Assembly: GCA_051004815.1 (NCBI GenBank)
Contig: JBPCJY010000119.1
Location: forward strand, 1-32,343
DNA length: 32,343 bases
From: JBBQXY01 sp051004815
Lineage (GTDB): Bacteria; Chloroflexota; Ktedonobacteria; Ktedonobacterales; Ktedonobacteraceae
Direction: 5' to 3'
Shown here: one piece after another, positions 17,050-25,319 of the stretch
How positions within the stretch are numbered: position 1 is the stretch's first letter
How the letters are laid out: each line of letters starts with the position of its first letter
Made by a program: the position numbers and the translations under genes
Notes under the pieces: model-generated
Told to the model about the DNA's origin: nothing
The model's database searches: none
Seen by the model: only the letters and a program-made list of their open reading frames with translations

Positions 17050-17739
17050 ATGTCGTCTGACCCGACCATTAAACCTCCTTCGCCTGATACAGCGGAGACG
17101 CTGCCACAGGTGGAACAGGAGGCGCAATCCCATGTGCATGCGCAGTTCTCAGGGCCGCGCTGGTTTTTCACCGGATTGGTGAGATTATCGTATCGTTTGT
17201 GGACACGCGTAGCGGTACGTCTCTTTCCCGAAAATTCAAAGTCAGAACAGCTGGCGCGTTCTTTAAGGATACCTTTACCAGATAAGCTCAATATGAGCTG
17301 GGTCACTCATCACCTCGCGGTGGGTGGGCGTGTACATCCGCAGGATATTGCCGCCCTGGCACGTTTAGGCGTGACCGCCGTGATAGATACCCGTTCCGAA
17401 TATTGTGATGATGCCAAAGCATTGGCGGAAGAGCAGATAGAACTGTTACACTTGCCTACGCCGGATACCTATCCTCTTTCGGTCGAACAATTGCGCAAAG
17501 GTGCTACCTGGGCGCAGGAACGCATGCAAAAGGGAGGCCGCGTCCTCATCCACTGTGAGCATGGCGTTGGGCGCAGCGTGCTCTTGACGAGTGCTGTGCT
17601 GGTTTACGACGGCATGAAAGCGAACGATGCCTTGACTCTGGTACAGGAGAAACGCTGGCAAGCGTCCCCCAATCACAGGCAAGTGATACGCTTAAGAGAG
17701 TTTGAAGCTGCCTGTATGGCTGCGCGTAACCCCGTGTAA
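17050..17739 (+). CDS. Dual-specificity (Cys-based) phosphatase
   Basis: 229 residues. The PTP loop LIHCEHGVGRSVLL carries the catalytic C169 and R175 of CX5R; D139 in LPTPDTYPLS is the likely general acid. The domain runs from about 80 (NMSWVTHHLAVGGRVHP) to 220. The first ~75 residues are Pro/Glu-rich, then amphipathic and basic (WFFTGLVRLSYRLWTRVAVR), a possible membrane-surface helix. The substrate could be phosphoprotein or a phospholipid headgroup, since PTPMT1-like relatives dephosphorylate phosphatidylglycerophosphate and the gene shares a unit with a lipid-type glycosyltransferase. That link is inference. Its last 48 bases overlap the 3' end of the convergent HAD gene. Confidence 0.88.
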   Translation: MSSDPTIKPPSPDTAETLPQVEQEAQSHVHAQFSGPRWFFTGLVRLSYRLWTRVAVRLFPENSKSEQLARSLRIPLPDKLNMSWVTHHLAVGGRVHPQDIAALARLGVTAVIDTRSEYCDDAKALAEEQIELLHLPTPDTYPLSVEQLRKGATWAQERMQKGGRVLIHCEHGVGRSVLLTSAVLVYDGMKANDALTLVQEKRWQASPNHRQVIRLREFEAACMAARNPV

Positions 17740-18579
17740 AGCATAACGCTCGATGGCTTGAGCCACACCATCTTCCCAGTTGCTAGCGGTCACTGCATGC
17801 GCGGCAACTTTAACGTGCTCCGGTGCCTGGCCCATGGCGACGCCCCAACCAACTGCTTGCAGCATCGCGATATCATTATTGTTATCGCCGAGTGCCATCA
17901 CCTCTGGCATAGCAATACCCAGTGCTTGTGCCAATGCCGCCACACCGCTCGCTTTTGAGCAACCTTGATCCATGACGACCAGTTCGGCACTGCCATAACT
18001 ACCCCGCTTGATGGTTGTCCAGGAGCAAGGCAGTGCGGCAACTTCAGGGATAAGCCCCTGAATGAGTTCTTCCGAGGTAAAGGCTACCACCCTGCGCGGG
18101 TCAGGATGTCCAGCGCAAAGATTGGCGTAGGGCATACGGCGCATCTTGTCGGGATAAGCGGCAAAGTAGGCATCGAGCCAGAGATTATCAAGCTCAGGTG
18201 GGCCTGTCCAGACCTCTTCGGCTAACCCATCATTTGGGTGTACCACTGGCTGAACCTTGTGGCGTACCAACAGCTCTACCGCATCCTGGGCAATGCCCGC
18301 CTGCAATGGGCGACTGTAGAGGATGTTTGCTTGGGGATGTTGTACGATCAATGCACCATCATACAGGATGATTGGGCCAATCAACCCTAGCGCGTCAGCA
18401 ATCTGCGCTGTATTCATATATCTACGAGCGGTTGCCAGCGTCACCACGATACCGGCCTCTTGCGCGGCCTGCACTGTTGCCAACGTATACGGCGTAATCT
18501 CTCCTTGTGGATTGAGCAAGGTACCATCTATATCAATGACCACCAGCTTAAAGCTTGGTGCTGTGTTTTCTTCTTCCAT
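17692..18579 (-). CDS. Cof-type HAD-superfamily phosphatase
   Basis: 295 residues from the ATG just before the first HAD motif. An ATG at 18648 is rejected because it falls in the loop of a perfect hairpin. Motif I is LVVIDIDGTLL (D16, D18), motif II is TLATARRYMNT, and motif IV is VMALGDNNNDIAMLQAVGWGVAMG. The Cof layout with a C2-type cap (residues ~85-190) indicates a small sugar-phosphate or nucleotide-phosphate phosphatase. The substrate cannot be read from sequence. The C-terminal ~15 residues (HGVTRSHTGSFKLS) go beyond the usual Cof end and are encoded opposite the phosphatase gene's 3' end. Confidence 0.92.
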   Translation of the reverse strand: MEEENTAPSFKLVVIDIDGTLLNPQGEITPYTLATVQAAQEAGIVVTLATARRYMNTAQIADALGLIGPIILYDGALIVQHPQANILYSRPLQAGIAQDAVELLVRHKVQPVVHPNDGLAEEVWTGPPELDNLWLDAYFAAYPDKMRRMPYANLCAGHPDPRRVVAFTSEELIQGLIPEVAALPCSWTTIKRGSYGSAELVVMDQGCSKASGVAALAQALGIAMPEVMALGDNNNDIAMLQAVGWGVAMGQAPEHVKVAAHAVTASNWEDGVAQAIERYALHGVTRSHTGSFKLS

Positions 18580-18634
18580 GCCACTACTTTTTCTATCTAC
18601 TATCCAACTATGAATGCTTTCTTTGGTAATGAAG

Positions 18635-18662
18635 ATGCGACGAGCCATTCTGCTCGTCGCAT
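18635..18662. repeat. 11-bp perfect inverted repeat in the HAD leader
   Basis: ATGCGACGAGC (18635-18645) and GCTCGTCGCAT (18652-18662) flank a 6-base loop. It lies within the predicted HAD leader RNA (transcription from about 18680) and between the divergent HAD and HD genes. It could be an RNA hairpin or an operator. Confidence 0.7.
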
Positions 18663-18686
18663 GCTCCTCGGAGTGAGATTATCTCT

Positions 18687-18715
18687 ATTATATGCATTGT
18701 GGGTGGGGAGTGCAA
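18687..18715 (-). promoter_or_regulatory. Predicted promoter of the HAD gene
   Basis: Minus strand TTGCAC (18715-18710), 17-base spacer, TATAAT (18692-18687). Start near 18680, leader about 100 bases. Confidence 0.7.
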
Positions 18716-18735
18716 GCAACTTCCCCACACTGTGC

Positions 18736-18765
18736 TAGACAATCTTCCTCTGCTTCTGCTACAAT
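18736..18765 (+). promoter_or_regulatory. Predicted promoter of the HD gene, giving a leaderless mRNA
   Basis: TAGACA (18736-18741), 18-base spacer, TACAAT (18760-18765). The expected transcription start (about 18772) coincides with the ATG, and no SD is present, so translation is probably leaderless. Confidence 0.6.
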
Positions 18766-18771
18766 CCCTTC

Positions 18772-20229
18772 ATGACTATGCAAGAAGAACGTCCAAGCAA
18801 TGCTCGTACCAAACGCCAACGGCACCGTGAGGGAGGAGATATCGTCCAGTCAGGCGTACCAACAAGGAACGATACTGTCCATGGCTATCCTCTGTTACCA
18901 GACGAGCAGCCAGTGGTGACTGTGCGCGATAGCCTCTATGATTTGATCCCGCTTGGCCCCCGTGAAGAGAAACTCATCAGCACATCGGCCTTTCTGCGTC
19001 TCCAGAAGGTGAGGCAGCTTGGTTTTGTGTATCGTATCTGGCCGGGTGCTACCCACACGCGCTATGAACATAGCCTTGGCTGTTACCATCTCGCCGTGCG
19101 AGCTTTGCGTGCATTGTGGGAACGCGGCGAGGATGGTGGACTGGCAGGAGTATCTATCAGTAGTGTGCAGGTCCTGGTTGTGGCGGCTTTATTGCACGAT
19201 ATAGGACATTATCCGTTTTCCCACACTATCGAGGAACTGGGCCATCCCATCATTCACCATGAGAAAGTAGGGCGTTCGCTCATCGAAAATGGCGAAATCG
19301 CGACCATTATTGAACGGGAGTATCATCTTTCACCCGAACGGGTAGCCGATATGATCGATCCACCCAAAACGAAAACATTACCCGCCGATGATGAACTCTT
19401 GCAACACTTACTGAGCGGTGCGCTGGATGTTGATAAACTGGATTACTTGCCGCGTGACGCTCGTGCCTGTAACGTGCCATATGGTGGTGTCGATGTAGCC
19501 CGTTTGCTGGGAGCTTTGCGTATCCATCCCAATGTGCAGGGACAACACCGCATTGTGGTCACGCAGAAAGGCATTAGCCCCCTGCATTCGCTACTCCATG
19601 CTCGTCAGGAGATGTTCGATAATATCTACTGGCACCATACCAGCCGTGCAATGCAAGTAATGTTGATGCGTGCCGTGCAAGAGGCTTTGTTAGCGGGAGC
19701 CTTACAGACGACAGCACTGGTAGGACTGGATGACGCCTCATTGTTACTGCTGTTAACCTCTGAACGAATGCCAGCCAGTTCGCGTACCCTGGCGGAAAAT
19801 CTGGAGCTGCGCAAATCTTACAAGGGGATCGTGGAAATAAGTCGTATGGCAGGGCGTCTTTTCAACCGCCTCGAAGCCCTGTTCTGGAATGCCAATCGGC
19901 GGCGTCACGTCGAACAACTCCTCTGTGCTGAACTGGCACGCGTGCTAGAGCTAGAAATCGCGGACTACGAGGTGCTGTTTGATATTCCACGGCCAGAGAA
20001 ATGGGAAATGGATGTATGGGTCAGCTTCGGCCTACATCCGCCTGTGGGTATGACGGAATTGATGACATGGGTAGAGGCGACGGGATTGCAGCCCGATGAC
20101 CTTGCTCGCTACGAACAGCATCAACGCCGGATTCGCGTAGTCGTGGCTGAACGCTTACGCCCCCTATTGCAAAGCAAGATAGATGATCTGCTACTCCCCA
20201 TGCTAGAAACCTTGGTGGAAACAGAATAA
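18772..20229 (+). CDS. HD-domain phosphohydrolase, dNTPase-like
   Basis: 485 residues. The HD metal site is visible in order: H100 in THTRYEHSLG, H142-D143 in LLHDIGHYPFSHT, and the downstream Asp in LDVDKLDYLPRDAR. This arrangement is that of the SAMHD1/dGTPase-like YfhC/HDc group, whose members hydrolyse dNTPs to nucleosides and triphosphate, although several act on other nucleotides. A C-terminal ~200-residue helical region follows. The first 40 residues are basic and disordered-looking. A second ATG at 18778 is also possible. Transcription is divergent from the HAD phosphatase, so the two share one 190-base regulatory region. Confidence 0.9.
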   Translation: MTMQEERPSNARTKRQRHREGGDIVQSGVPTRNDTVHGYPLLPDEQPVVTVRDSLYDLIPLGPREEKLISTSAFLRLQKVRQLGFVYRIWPGATHTRYEHSLGCYHLAVRALRALWERGEDGGLAGVSISSVQVLVVAALLHDIGHYPFSHTIEELGHPIIHHEKVGRSLIENGEIATIIEREYHLSPERVADMIDPPKTKTLPADDELLQHLLSGALDVDKLDYLPRDARACNVPYGGVDVARLLGALRIHPNVQGQHRIVVTQKGISPLHSLLHARQEMFDNIYWHHTSRAMQVMLMRAVQEALLAGALQTTALVGLDDASLLLLLTSERMPASSRTLAENLELRKSYKGIVEISRMAGRLFNRLEALFWNANRRRHVEQLLCAELARVLELEIADYEVLFDIPRPEKWEMDVWVSFGLHPPVGMTELMTWVEATGLQPDDLARYEQHQRRIRVVVAERLRPLLQSKIDDLLLPMLETLVETE

Positions 20230-20293
20230 TCCACATACAGCGAACAACCACGAAGGTCAATACACCTCACGTAAGTGGAACGGCTTGTGGAGC

Positions 20294-20350
20294 GTGCGTA
20301 GGGACAGGGGGATGCGGGGTTGTGGACGTGGGGGCCTTGTCCCTACACAC
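20294..20350. repeat. Imperfect palindromic intergenic element
   Basis: GTAGGGACAGGG (20298-20309) pairs with CCTTGTCCCTAC (20335-20346) with one mismatch; flanking GTG/CAC pairs extend it outward. It is a REP- or MITE-like unit between convergent HD and TPR genes and may also terminate both. Confidence 0.6.
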
Positions 20351-20406
20351 GTCATCACGCCATCTTTCTTTCCCAAAAACCTACCGCTGATGCCCCGCTC
20401 CCACCC

Positions 20407-21378
20407 CTACTTGCGCCGTTTGGCCTTGCGTTGATACATCAGCCGCACGGCCTTTTCGTGGATGCGCCGGGCGGGTGCGTAGTCTGAGTCGAGCTGTAAC
20501 GCGTGCTTCGCCGCTTGTGCAGCCTCGCGATAGCGTTCCAGCCGCTGCAAATTGTCCGCTTTGATGGCCCACTGACGTGCGTCATCTGGCACCAATGCCA
20601 GCATATGATCAATGGCATCGTTTGCCTCCTCGAAACGCCCCAAGGCTCGCAGTGTACGCATATGGCTATCCCAGGCGTAAGGACTATCGGGCGTGAGCAA
20701 GGTCAATTGGCTGGTCAAGGGCGGCAGTTCATTATATTCTTCAAGGACACGCAGAGCCTGGATCATTAGTGAGAGCGAGATGATATCATTGGGTGCTATC
20801 TGTAAGGCATGTTGCATGGTTTGCACAAGCTCGTGAACGCGACCGAAACGGCGTAAAATCTCACCCTTCATTTGCAGGGCAAACAGAAAGTCGGGGTCGC
20901 AGTGCAAGCTCTGGTTCATTGCCGTCAAGGCGTCCAGGTGATTGTTCAGGTTGAAAAAGGCCATCCCTTTATTGGCCCAGGCGCGGGCATCGTGTGGGTT
21001 AAGCTCGATAGCGCGGTCAGCACTACGCAGTCCTTCTGGAAAACGTCCCTGCACAATTTGTAAGCCACTGCGATTAACCCAGGCCAGGGCAAGATTAGTA
21101 TTGAGGAGGAGTGCCTGATCGTTGGCAATGGTCGCCTCGGAGATGCGTTCCAATTTTTGTAGTGCGCGTGCTTTACAAGCCAGGGCCAATGCCGAGCCAG
21201 GATTATACATCAGAGCCTGCTCCGCAGCCTCTAACATTTCCTGATAGTTTCCAAGTCTATCCTGGGCCAGGGCCAATTCAAGCCACGTTTGCTCGTCCGC
21301 AGACTCACTGTCATTCTGCATCACCTCTGGCGGTTGAACTTCCTCTTTGTGGTTTGCCCCACTCTGTTCCTCATCCAA
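20407..21378 (-). CDS. Tetratricopeptide repeat protein
   Basis: 323 residues built from about eight 34-residue TPR units from residue ~27 to the end. Examples are ALAQDRLGNYQEMLEAAEQA, ARAWANKGMAFFNLNNHLDA and AWDSHMRTLRALGRFEEA. TPR arrays form superhelical scaffolds for protein-protein contacts. No signal peptide, membrane segment or enzymatic domain is present, so it is probably a cytosolic adaptor. The start is TTG: GGAAGG lies 10 bases upstream and an in-frame TAG closes the frame further up. The C-terminus is strongly basic (YQRKAKRRK). It is divergent from the HtrA gene across 269 bases in which I see no convincing promoter. Confidence 0.9.
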   Translation of the reverse strand: MDEEQSGANHKEEVQPPEVMQNDSESADEQTWLELALAQDRLGNYQEMLEAAEQALMYNPGSALALACKARALQKLERISEATIANDQALLLNTNLALAWVNRSGLQIVQGRFPEGLRSADRAIELNPHDARAWANKGMAFFNLNNHLDALTAMNQSLHCDPDFLFALQMKGEILRRFGRVHELVQTMQHALQIAPNDIISLSLMIQALRVLEEYNELPPLTSQLTLLTPDSPYAWDSHMRTLRALGRFEEANDAIDHMLALVPDDARQWAIKADNLQRLERYREAAQAAKHALQLDSDYAPARRIHEKAVRLMYQRKAKRRK

Positions 21379-21647
21379 AATAAAATTACCTTCCTGCCGC
21401 TATTCCGCACCTATTATCTCATTATTGCTGTAGATGGGCAAGCCCCCTGAAACTCCATGTCAAAGCAAAACGCGTAATAACTAAGGAAATCGAAATTGAC
21501 CTCGTAAAGCCTTACAAACTCTTTACATATTCCTGTCAAATTCCTCAAAATCATGCGGTACAGTATGAACAGAAGGAAAAATGAGTTTACCCAGGATAAA
21601 CTTATAAAAAAGATAGAGTAGTACTAGAACCACGGAGGTTTGTTCAT

Positions 21648-23036
21648 ATGCAACATCCATATGATGACGAGCAATCTATACCATACCAGCCTGAGCAAGG
21701 GCAGGTAGCGACGCATGACCAGAATGCGTCCAATGCGCCAACTATGCCGACCATTCCGGCTTCACCACCACAGCAGGATTACGCTGGCGAGTATCCCATC
21801 TTTTCCCAGCAACCCGCGCAGGATCACTCTGCTAGCTATCCCAACTATCCGCAGCAACCCGCGCAGGATAACCCTAATGGCTATCCCAACTATTCACAGC
21901 AACCGCCGCGCCGAACATCAGGAGGAGTACGTGCAGGAGCTATTTTTCTGCTGACGTTGCTGCTCGCGGTTGTCTTTGGCGTCGGGCTGTTTTCTGGTTG
22001 GCAATATGGCAGAAGCGGCTCGGTAGCTACTGCTCCAACAACGGGTCAATTGCAGTCAGGCGCGTCTCCTGTCGCAACCATTCCACCCTATACGAGTAGT
22101 AACATAGAGCAAGTGCGTGAGGCGGTAATCACCAAGGTGCGCCCAACAGTAGTACAGATCAATGTTACCTTGGCCAATGGTGCGGCGATTGGCTCCGGTG
22201 TCATTATTGACAAACGCGGCTACATTGTCACCAACAACCATGTCGTCGAGGGAGCACGAAAGGTCGATGTCGTATTGTTTGACGGCACAAAACTTTCGGC
22301 ACAAGTGGTTGGTACTGACCCTGCCGACGATCTGGCAGTGATAAAAATCAATCCACCTTCGTCTAACCTGGCAGTGGCAAACCTGGCCGATTCTTCGAAG
22401 CTGCAAGTGGGACAGGATGTGCTGGCTGTTGGTAATCCATTGGGCATCACCCAGACAGTCACTAATGGCATTGTCAGTGCGTTGAATCGCAGCGTCTCTG
22501 AAGGCAATGGCGTAACCATCCCCAGTGCTATCCAGACCGACGCGCCCATCAACCCTGGTAACAGCGGCGGCGCACTGGTAGATATGCAGGGAAATCTGGT
22601 GGGTATCCCCACCCTGGCTGCCATCGATCCTGAGTTCAATACGCCGGCAAGCGGTGTTGGCTTCGCTATTCCGTCAAACCGCGTGAGTTTCATCGTTCCG
22701 CAGATCATTGCCAGTGGGCATGTCACGCACACAGGTCGTGCAGCGTTAGGGGTAAGAGTTACCTCCGTCGATGCCAATCTGGCAGCACAGGACAACCTAT
22801 CGGTTGATCACGGTGTGTTGATTGTGGACGTTGTGGCGAATGGTGCTGCCGCCCAGGCCCACCTGCAAGCCGGTGATGTAATCGTACAAATTGGCAACGA
22901 ACAGGTCACAGATGTATCATCGCTTGGTGATGTGCTCGTCACCAAGAATCCTGGCGATACCGTCGCGGTTCACATCTACCGCGGCAATCAACAGATGACA
23001 TTGAATGTCACGTTAGGCGAACTACAGGCCGGTTAA
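21648..23036 (+). CDS. htrA: HtrA/DegP-type membrane-anchored serine protease with PDZ domain
   Basis: 462 residues, start fixed by GGAGG 9 bases upstream. The N-terminal ~90 residues are cytoplasmic, Gln/Pro-rich and repetitive. One transmembrane helix (about 98-117) follows. The trypsin-like domain has the triad H198 (GYIVTNNHVVEGA), D228 (DPADDLAVIK) and S306 (INPGNSGGAL). A PDZ domain covers about 365-460 (ALGVRVTSV, AHLQAGDVIVQIGNEQV). Such proteases degrade or refold damaged proteins outside the membrane and take part in envelope stress control. The protease domain faces outward. A 29-bp hairpin terminator follows. Confidence 0.95.
   Translation: MQHPYDDEQSIPYQPEQGQVATHDQNASNAPTMPTIPASPPQQDYAGEYPIFSQQPAQDHSASYPNYPQQPAQDNPNGYPNYSQQPPRRTSGGVRAGAIFLLTLLLAVVFGVGLFSGWQYGRSGSVATAPTTGQLQSGASPVATIPPYTSSNIEQVREAVITKVRPTVVQINVTLANGAAIGSGVIIDKRGYIVTNNHVVEGARKVDVVLFDGTKLSAQVVGTDPADDLAVIKINPPSSNLAVANLADSSKLQVGQDVLAVGNPLGITQTVTNGIVSALNRSVSEGNGVTIPSAIQTDAPINPGNSGGALVDMQGNLVGIPTLAAIDPEFNTPASGVGFAIPSNRVSFIVPQIIASGHVTHTGRAALGVRVTSVDANLAAQDNLSVDHGVLIVDVVANGAAAQAHLQAGDVIVQIGNEQVTDVSSLGDVLVTKNPGDTVAVHIYRGNQQMTLNVTLGELQAG
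21792..21911 (+). repeat. 45-bp tandem repeats within htrA
   Basis: Two full 45-bp units (21792-21836, 21837-21881) and a partial third encode YPxYxQQPAQD-type peptides in the cytoplasmic tail. The in-frame period of 15 codons permits copy-number change without a frameshift. Confidence 0.85.
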
Positions 23037-23045
23037 GCACAAATA

Positions 23046-23113
23046 ATAAGAGAACAGATGGGGAGCCAGGGTATCCAACGTTGAATACCCTGGCTCCCCA
23101 TCTGTTCTCTTAT
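23046..23113. terminator. 29-bp perfect bidirectional terminator
   Basis: Arms 23046-23074 and 23085-23113 are perfectly complementary with a 10-base loop. It lies between htrA (plus) and the convergent membrane protein gene, whose stop codon (23112-23110) is inside the right arm. A and T residues at the outer arm ends can act as short U-tracts for both directions. Confidence 0.85.
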
Positions 23114-23871
23114 GCCTTAACCCTGTCAGTCGTGAGGTTTTGTGCGGCTGTGGTTTTGCCGGGTACCACATGGCTTTTGGGGCGGCTGGCTAGTACTACG
23201 CCAATAAAGAAAACTATCCAGCCGAGGGTCATGATGAGCCAGAAAATATTTTTGACGCCCAGGCGAGCAGTGGTGCCGGCCAAAGCGTTGATAATGTCGC
23301 CAGCCAGGATGAGCACATTAGCCCACAGCAGACTACTGGTACCTTGGCGCACTAGCAATTTCCAGCCGGAATAGATAGCGACCCCTACCACCGCTACAAC
23401 GCCCAGCGAATTGAGCACGATAATCGTGATGAGCCACGCCCCCAATGTAGGCAGTAAGATGCCCGTACCAGGGGTACCCGCGATCTGGCTGATCTGTTGC
23501 ATATCAATTGGCGCACTGGCGATCAGTACTATCGCTACCACGCTCAACACACTGAGCACAATCAGGCAGATACGTGTGATGCGCCCTTTAGTGATAAGGG
23601 CGATACTGCCCAATCCCAGCCAGGATGGCATCAGTGCCGCGCCCAGAATATAGTACAGTCGGAAGCAAATGAGGCCAATCGCACTGGTTGGTTGCACTGC
23701 TATCATGCATACATAGGAGAGCGTTGCTACAAAGGCCATGCTCAGCGCAATGGCCCAGTAGAGTTGGTATGTTTTGTGCCGCTGCACATACTGGCGTAAC
23801 ACTACTCCCGCGAAAAGTCCCGTTACCAGCACGTTGACGCCAGGGTAGAGCCATAGAATAGCATTGTTCAT
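23110..23871 (-). CDS. Seven-helix integral membrane protein, unknown function
   Basis: 253 residues, about seven hydrophobic helices, for example VNVLVTGLFAGVVLRQYV, LYWAIALSMAFVATLSYVC, ITRICLIVLSVLSVVAIVLI, GAWLITIIVLNSLGVVAVVG and IFWLIMTLGWIVFFIGVVLA. No enzymatic signature is recognised. A short basic C-terminal tail ends in the cytoplasm if the positive-inside rule holds. AGGA lies 6 bases before the ATG. The gene is monocistronic between a predicted promoter and the strong shared hairpin with htrA. It may be a sensor-like or transport accessory protein; nothing in the sequence decides. Confidence 0.8.
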   Translation of the reverse strand: MNNAILWLYPGVNVLVTGLFAGVVLRQYVQRHKTYQLYWAIALSMAFVATLSYVCMIAVQPTSAIGLICFRLYYILGAALMPSWLGLGSIALITKGRITRICLIVLSVLSVVAIVLIASAPIDMQQISQIAGTPGTGILLPTLGAWLITIIVLNSLGVVAVVGVAIYSGWKLLVRQGTSSLLWANVLILAGDIINALAGTTARLGVKNIFWLIMTLGWIVFFIGVVLASRPKSHVVPGKTTAAQNLTTDRVKA

Positions 23872-23920
23872 AATTAATCCTGCCTGAAAAAAATATGCAA
23901 ACCTCTACGCATTCCTTCCT

Positions 23921-23950
23921 ATAATAGAACTTTGTGGGTCAATACGTCAA
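23921..23950 (-). promoter_or_regulatory. Predicted promoter of the seven-helix protein gene
   Basis: Minus strand TTGACG (23950-23945), 18-base spacer, TATTAT (23926-23921). Start near 23914, 43-base leader. Confidence 0.55.
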
Positions 23951-24011
23951 TCTTGTCTTGTGGCTTTTCAGAGCGACCGTCAGGGTGTCCAATCGAAGTG
24001 GCCAGAACGTG

Positions 24012-24041
24012 TAGACAGTAGCTATGCCGCAAACATACAAT
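24012..24041 (+). promoter_or_regulatory. Predicted promoter of ackA
   Basis: TAGACA (24012-24017), 18-base spacer, TACAAT (24036-24041). Both hexamers and the spacer length equal those of the HD gene promoter. Start near 24048, 47-base leader. Confidence 0.6.
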
Positions 24042-24094
24042 ATCAGGGTGATATGAGTATATTCTTGTTGCTCATTAAAAAGTAGAGAATATCC

Positions 24095-25312
24095 ATGAAA
24101 ATATTAGTGTTGAATGCTGGTTCAAGTAGCCAGAAGAGCCGTCTATATGAATTGGGCGATACGCCCCCAGAACAGACTCCGCCAACTCCGCTCTGGGAGG
24201 CCGATGCCGATTGGGGCGAGCATGCCGGTGTAACAGAACTCAAGGTGAGTACCGCGAACGGTCAGACAATCGAGGAGAACCTCCAGACAGACTCGCGTAA
24301 AGAGGTGATATCGCACTTGCTGCATACGCTGTGGAGTGGCAAAACACAGGTAATGGCACATCCCAAGGAGATTGCGATGGTGGGACATCGCGTCGTTCAC
24401 GGTGGGCGGGATTATCAAGAGAGCGTAATTGTCACGCCGGAGGTCAAGGAGGCTATTCGGCGACTCTCTTCGTTCGCGCCATTACACAATCCTATCAATC
24501 TGGAAGGGATCGAGGTTATTGAGCGTGTCTTGCCAGGTGTGCCGCAGGTCGCCGTCTTCGATACCGCCTTTCATAGTCACCTGCCTCTGGCGGCAGCCGT
24601 GTATCCAGGTCCCTATGACTGGTTTGAGCAGGACATTCGCCGCTATGGCTTTCACGGTATCAGTCATCAATATTGCGCCCAACGGGCCGCACGCATTCTG
24701 GGCCGTGACCTGCCATCGCTGCGCCTGATTACCTGCCACCTGGGCAATGGCTGCTCCCTGGCTGCTATTAGCAACGGTCAGAGTATCGATACCACCATGG
24801 GCTTTACTCCTTTGGAAGGGCTGATGATGGGAAGCCGTTCCGGTTCCGTTGACCCTGGCATTCTCATTTACTTGTTGCGCGAGAAAGGGTATTCCGCTGA
24901 CCAGTTTGATACCATGCTCAACAAAGAAGCGGGACTGAAAGGTATCTCTGGCATATCAAGCGATATGCGCACGATTTTAGCGGCCTGTAAAGAGGGCAAC
25001 GAGCGAGCAAAGCTGGCTTTTGACATCTACATTCACCGCTTGCGCTCTTGTATTGGCGCGATGCTGACGACGCTTGGTGGTCTGGATGCCCTGGTATTTG
25101 CTGGAGGTGTTGGAGAGCACGCGGACAGCGTGCGTGCCGCGGCATGTGAAACCTTTGCCTTTCTCGGCCTCAAGCTTGACGCGACGAAAAACGCACAATC
25201 GCCCGTCGATCAGGATATCGCGGCAGCCGATTCACCCGTGCGGGTCCTGGTCGTGCAGACGCAAGAAGACTGGTCAATCGCCAAAGAGTGCTGGCGATTG
25301 GCACATCCATAG
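24095..25312 (+). CDS. ackA: Acetate kinase
   Basis: 405 residues, normal for AckA. It interconverts acetate plus ATP with acetyl phosphate plus ADP. Family motifs are all present: ILVLNAGSSSQKSRL at the start, MVGHRVVHGG, VFDTAFH, RRYGFHGISHQY, ITCHLGNGCSLAAI, DTTMGFTPLEGLMMGSRSGS and LVFAGGVGEHADSVR. The first signature reads NAGSSSQK where most enzymes have NAGSSSLK. No phosphotransacetylase gene is adjacent, so acetyl phosphate could come from elsewhere (a remote pta or phosphoketolase). A propionate-kinase role cannot be excluded. Only seven bases separate its stop from the convergent anti-sigma gene. Confidence 0.95.
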   Translation: MKILVLNAGSSSQKSRLYELGDTPPEQTPPTPLWEADADWGEHAGVTELKVSTANGQTIEENLQTDSRKEVISHLLHTLWSGKTQVMAHPKEIAMVGHRVVHGGRDYQESVIVTPEVKEAIRRLSSFAPLHNPINLEGIEVIERVLPGVPQVAVFDTAFHSHLPLAAAVYPGPYDWFEQDIRRYGFHGISHQYCAQRAARILGRDLPSLRLITCHLGNGCSLAAISNGQSIDTTMGFTPLEGLMMGSRSGSVDPGILIYLLREKGYSADQFDTMLNKEAGLKGISGISSDMRTILAACKEGNERAKLAFDIYIHRLRSCIGAMLTTLGGLDALVFAGGVGEHADSVRAAACETFAFLGLKLDATKNAQSPVDQDIAAADSPVRVLVVQTQEDWSIAKECWRLAHP

Positions 25313-25319
25313 CAGAAAC

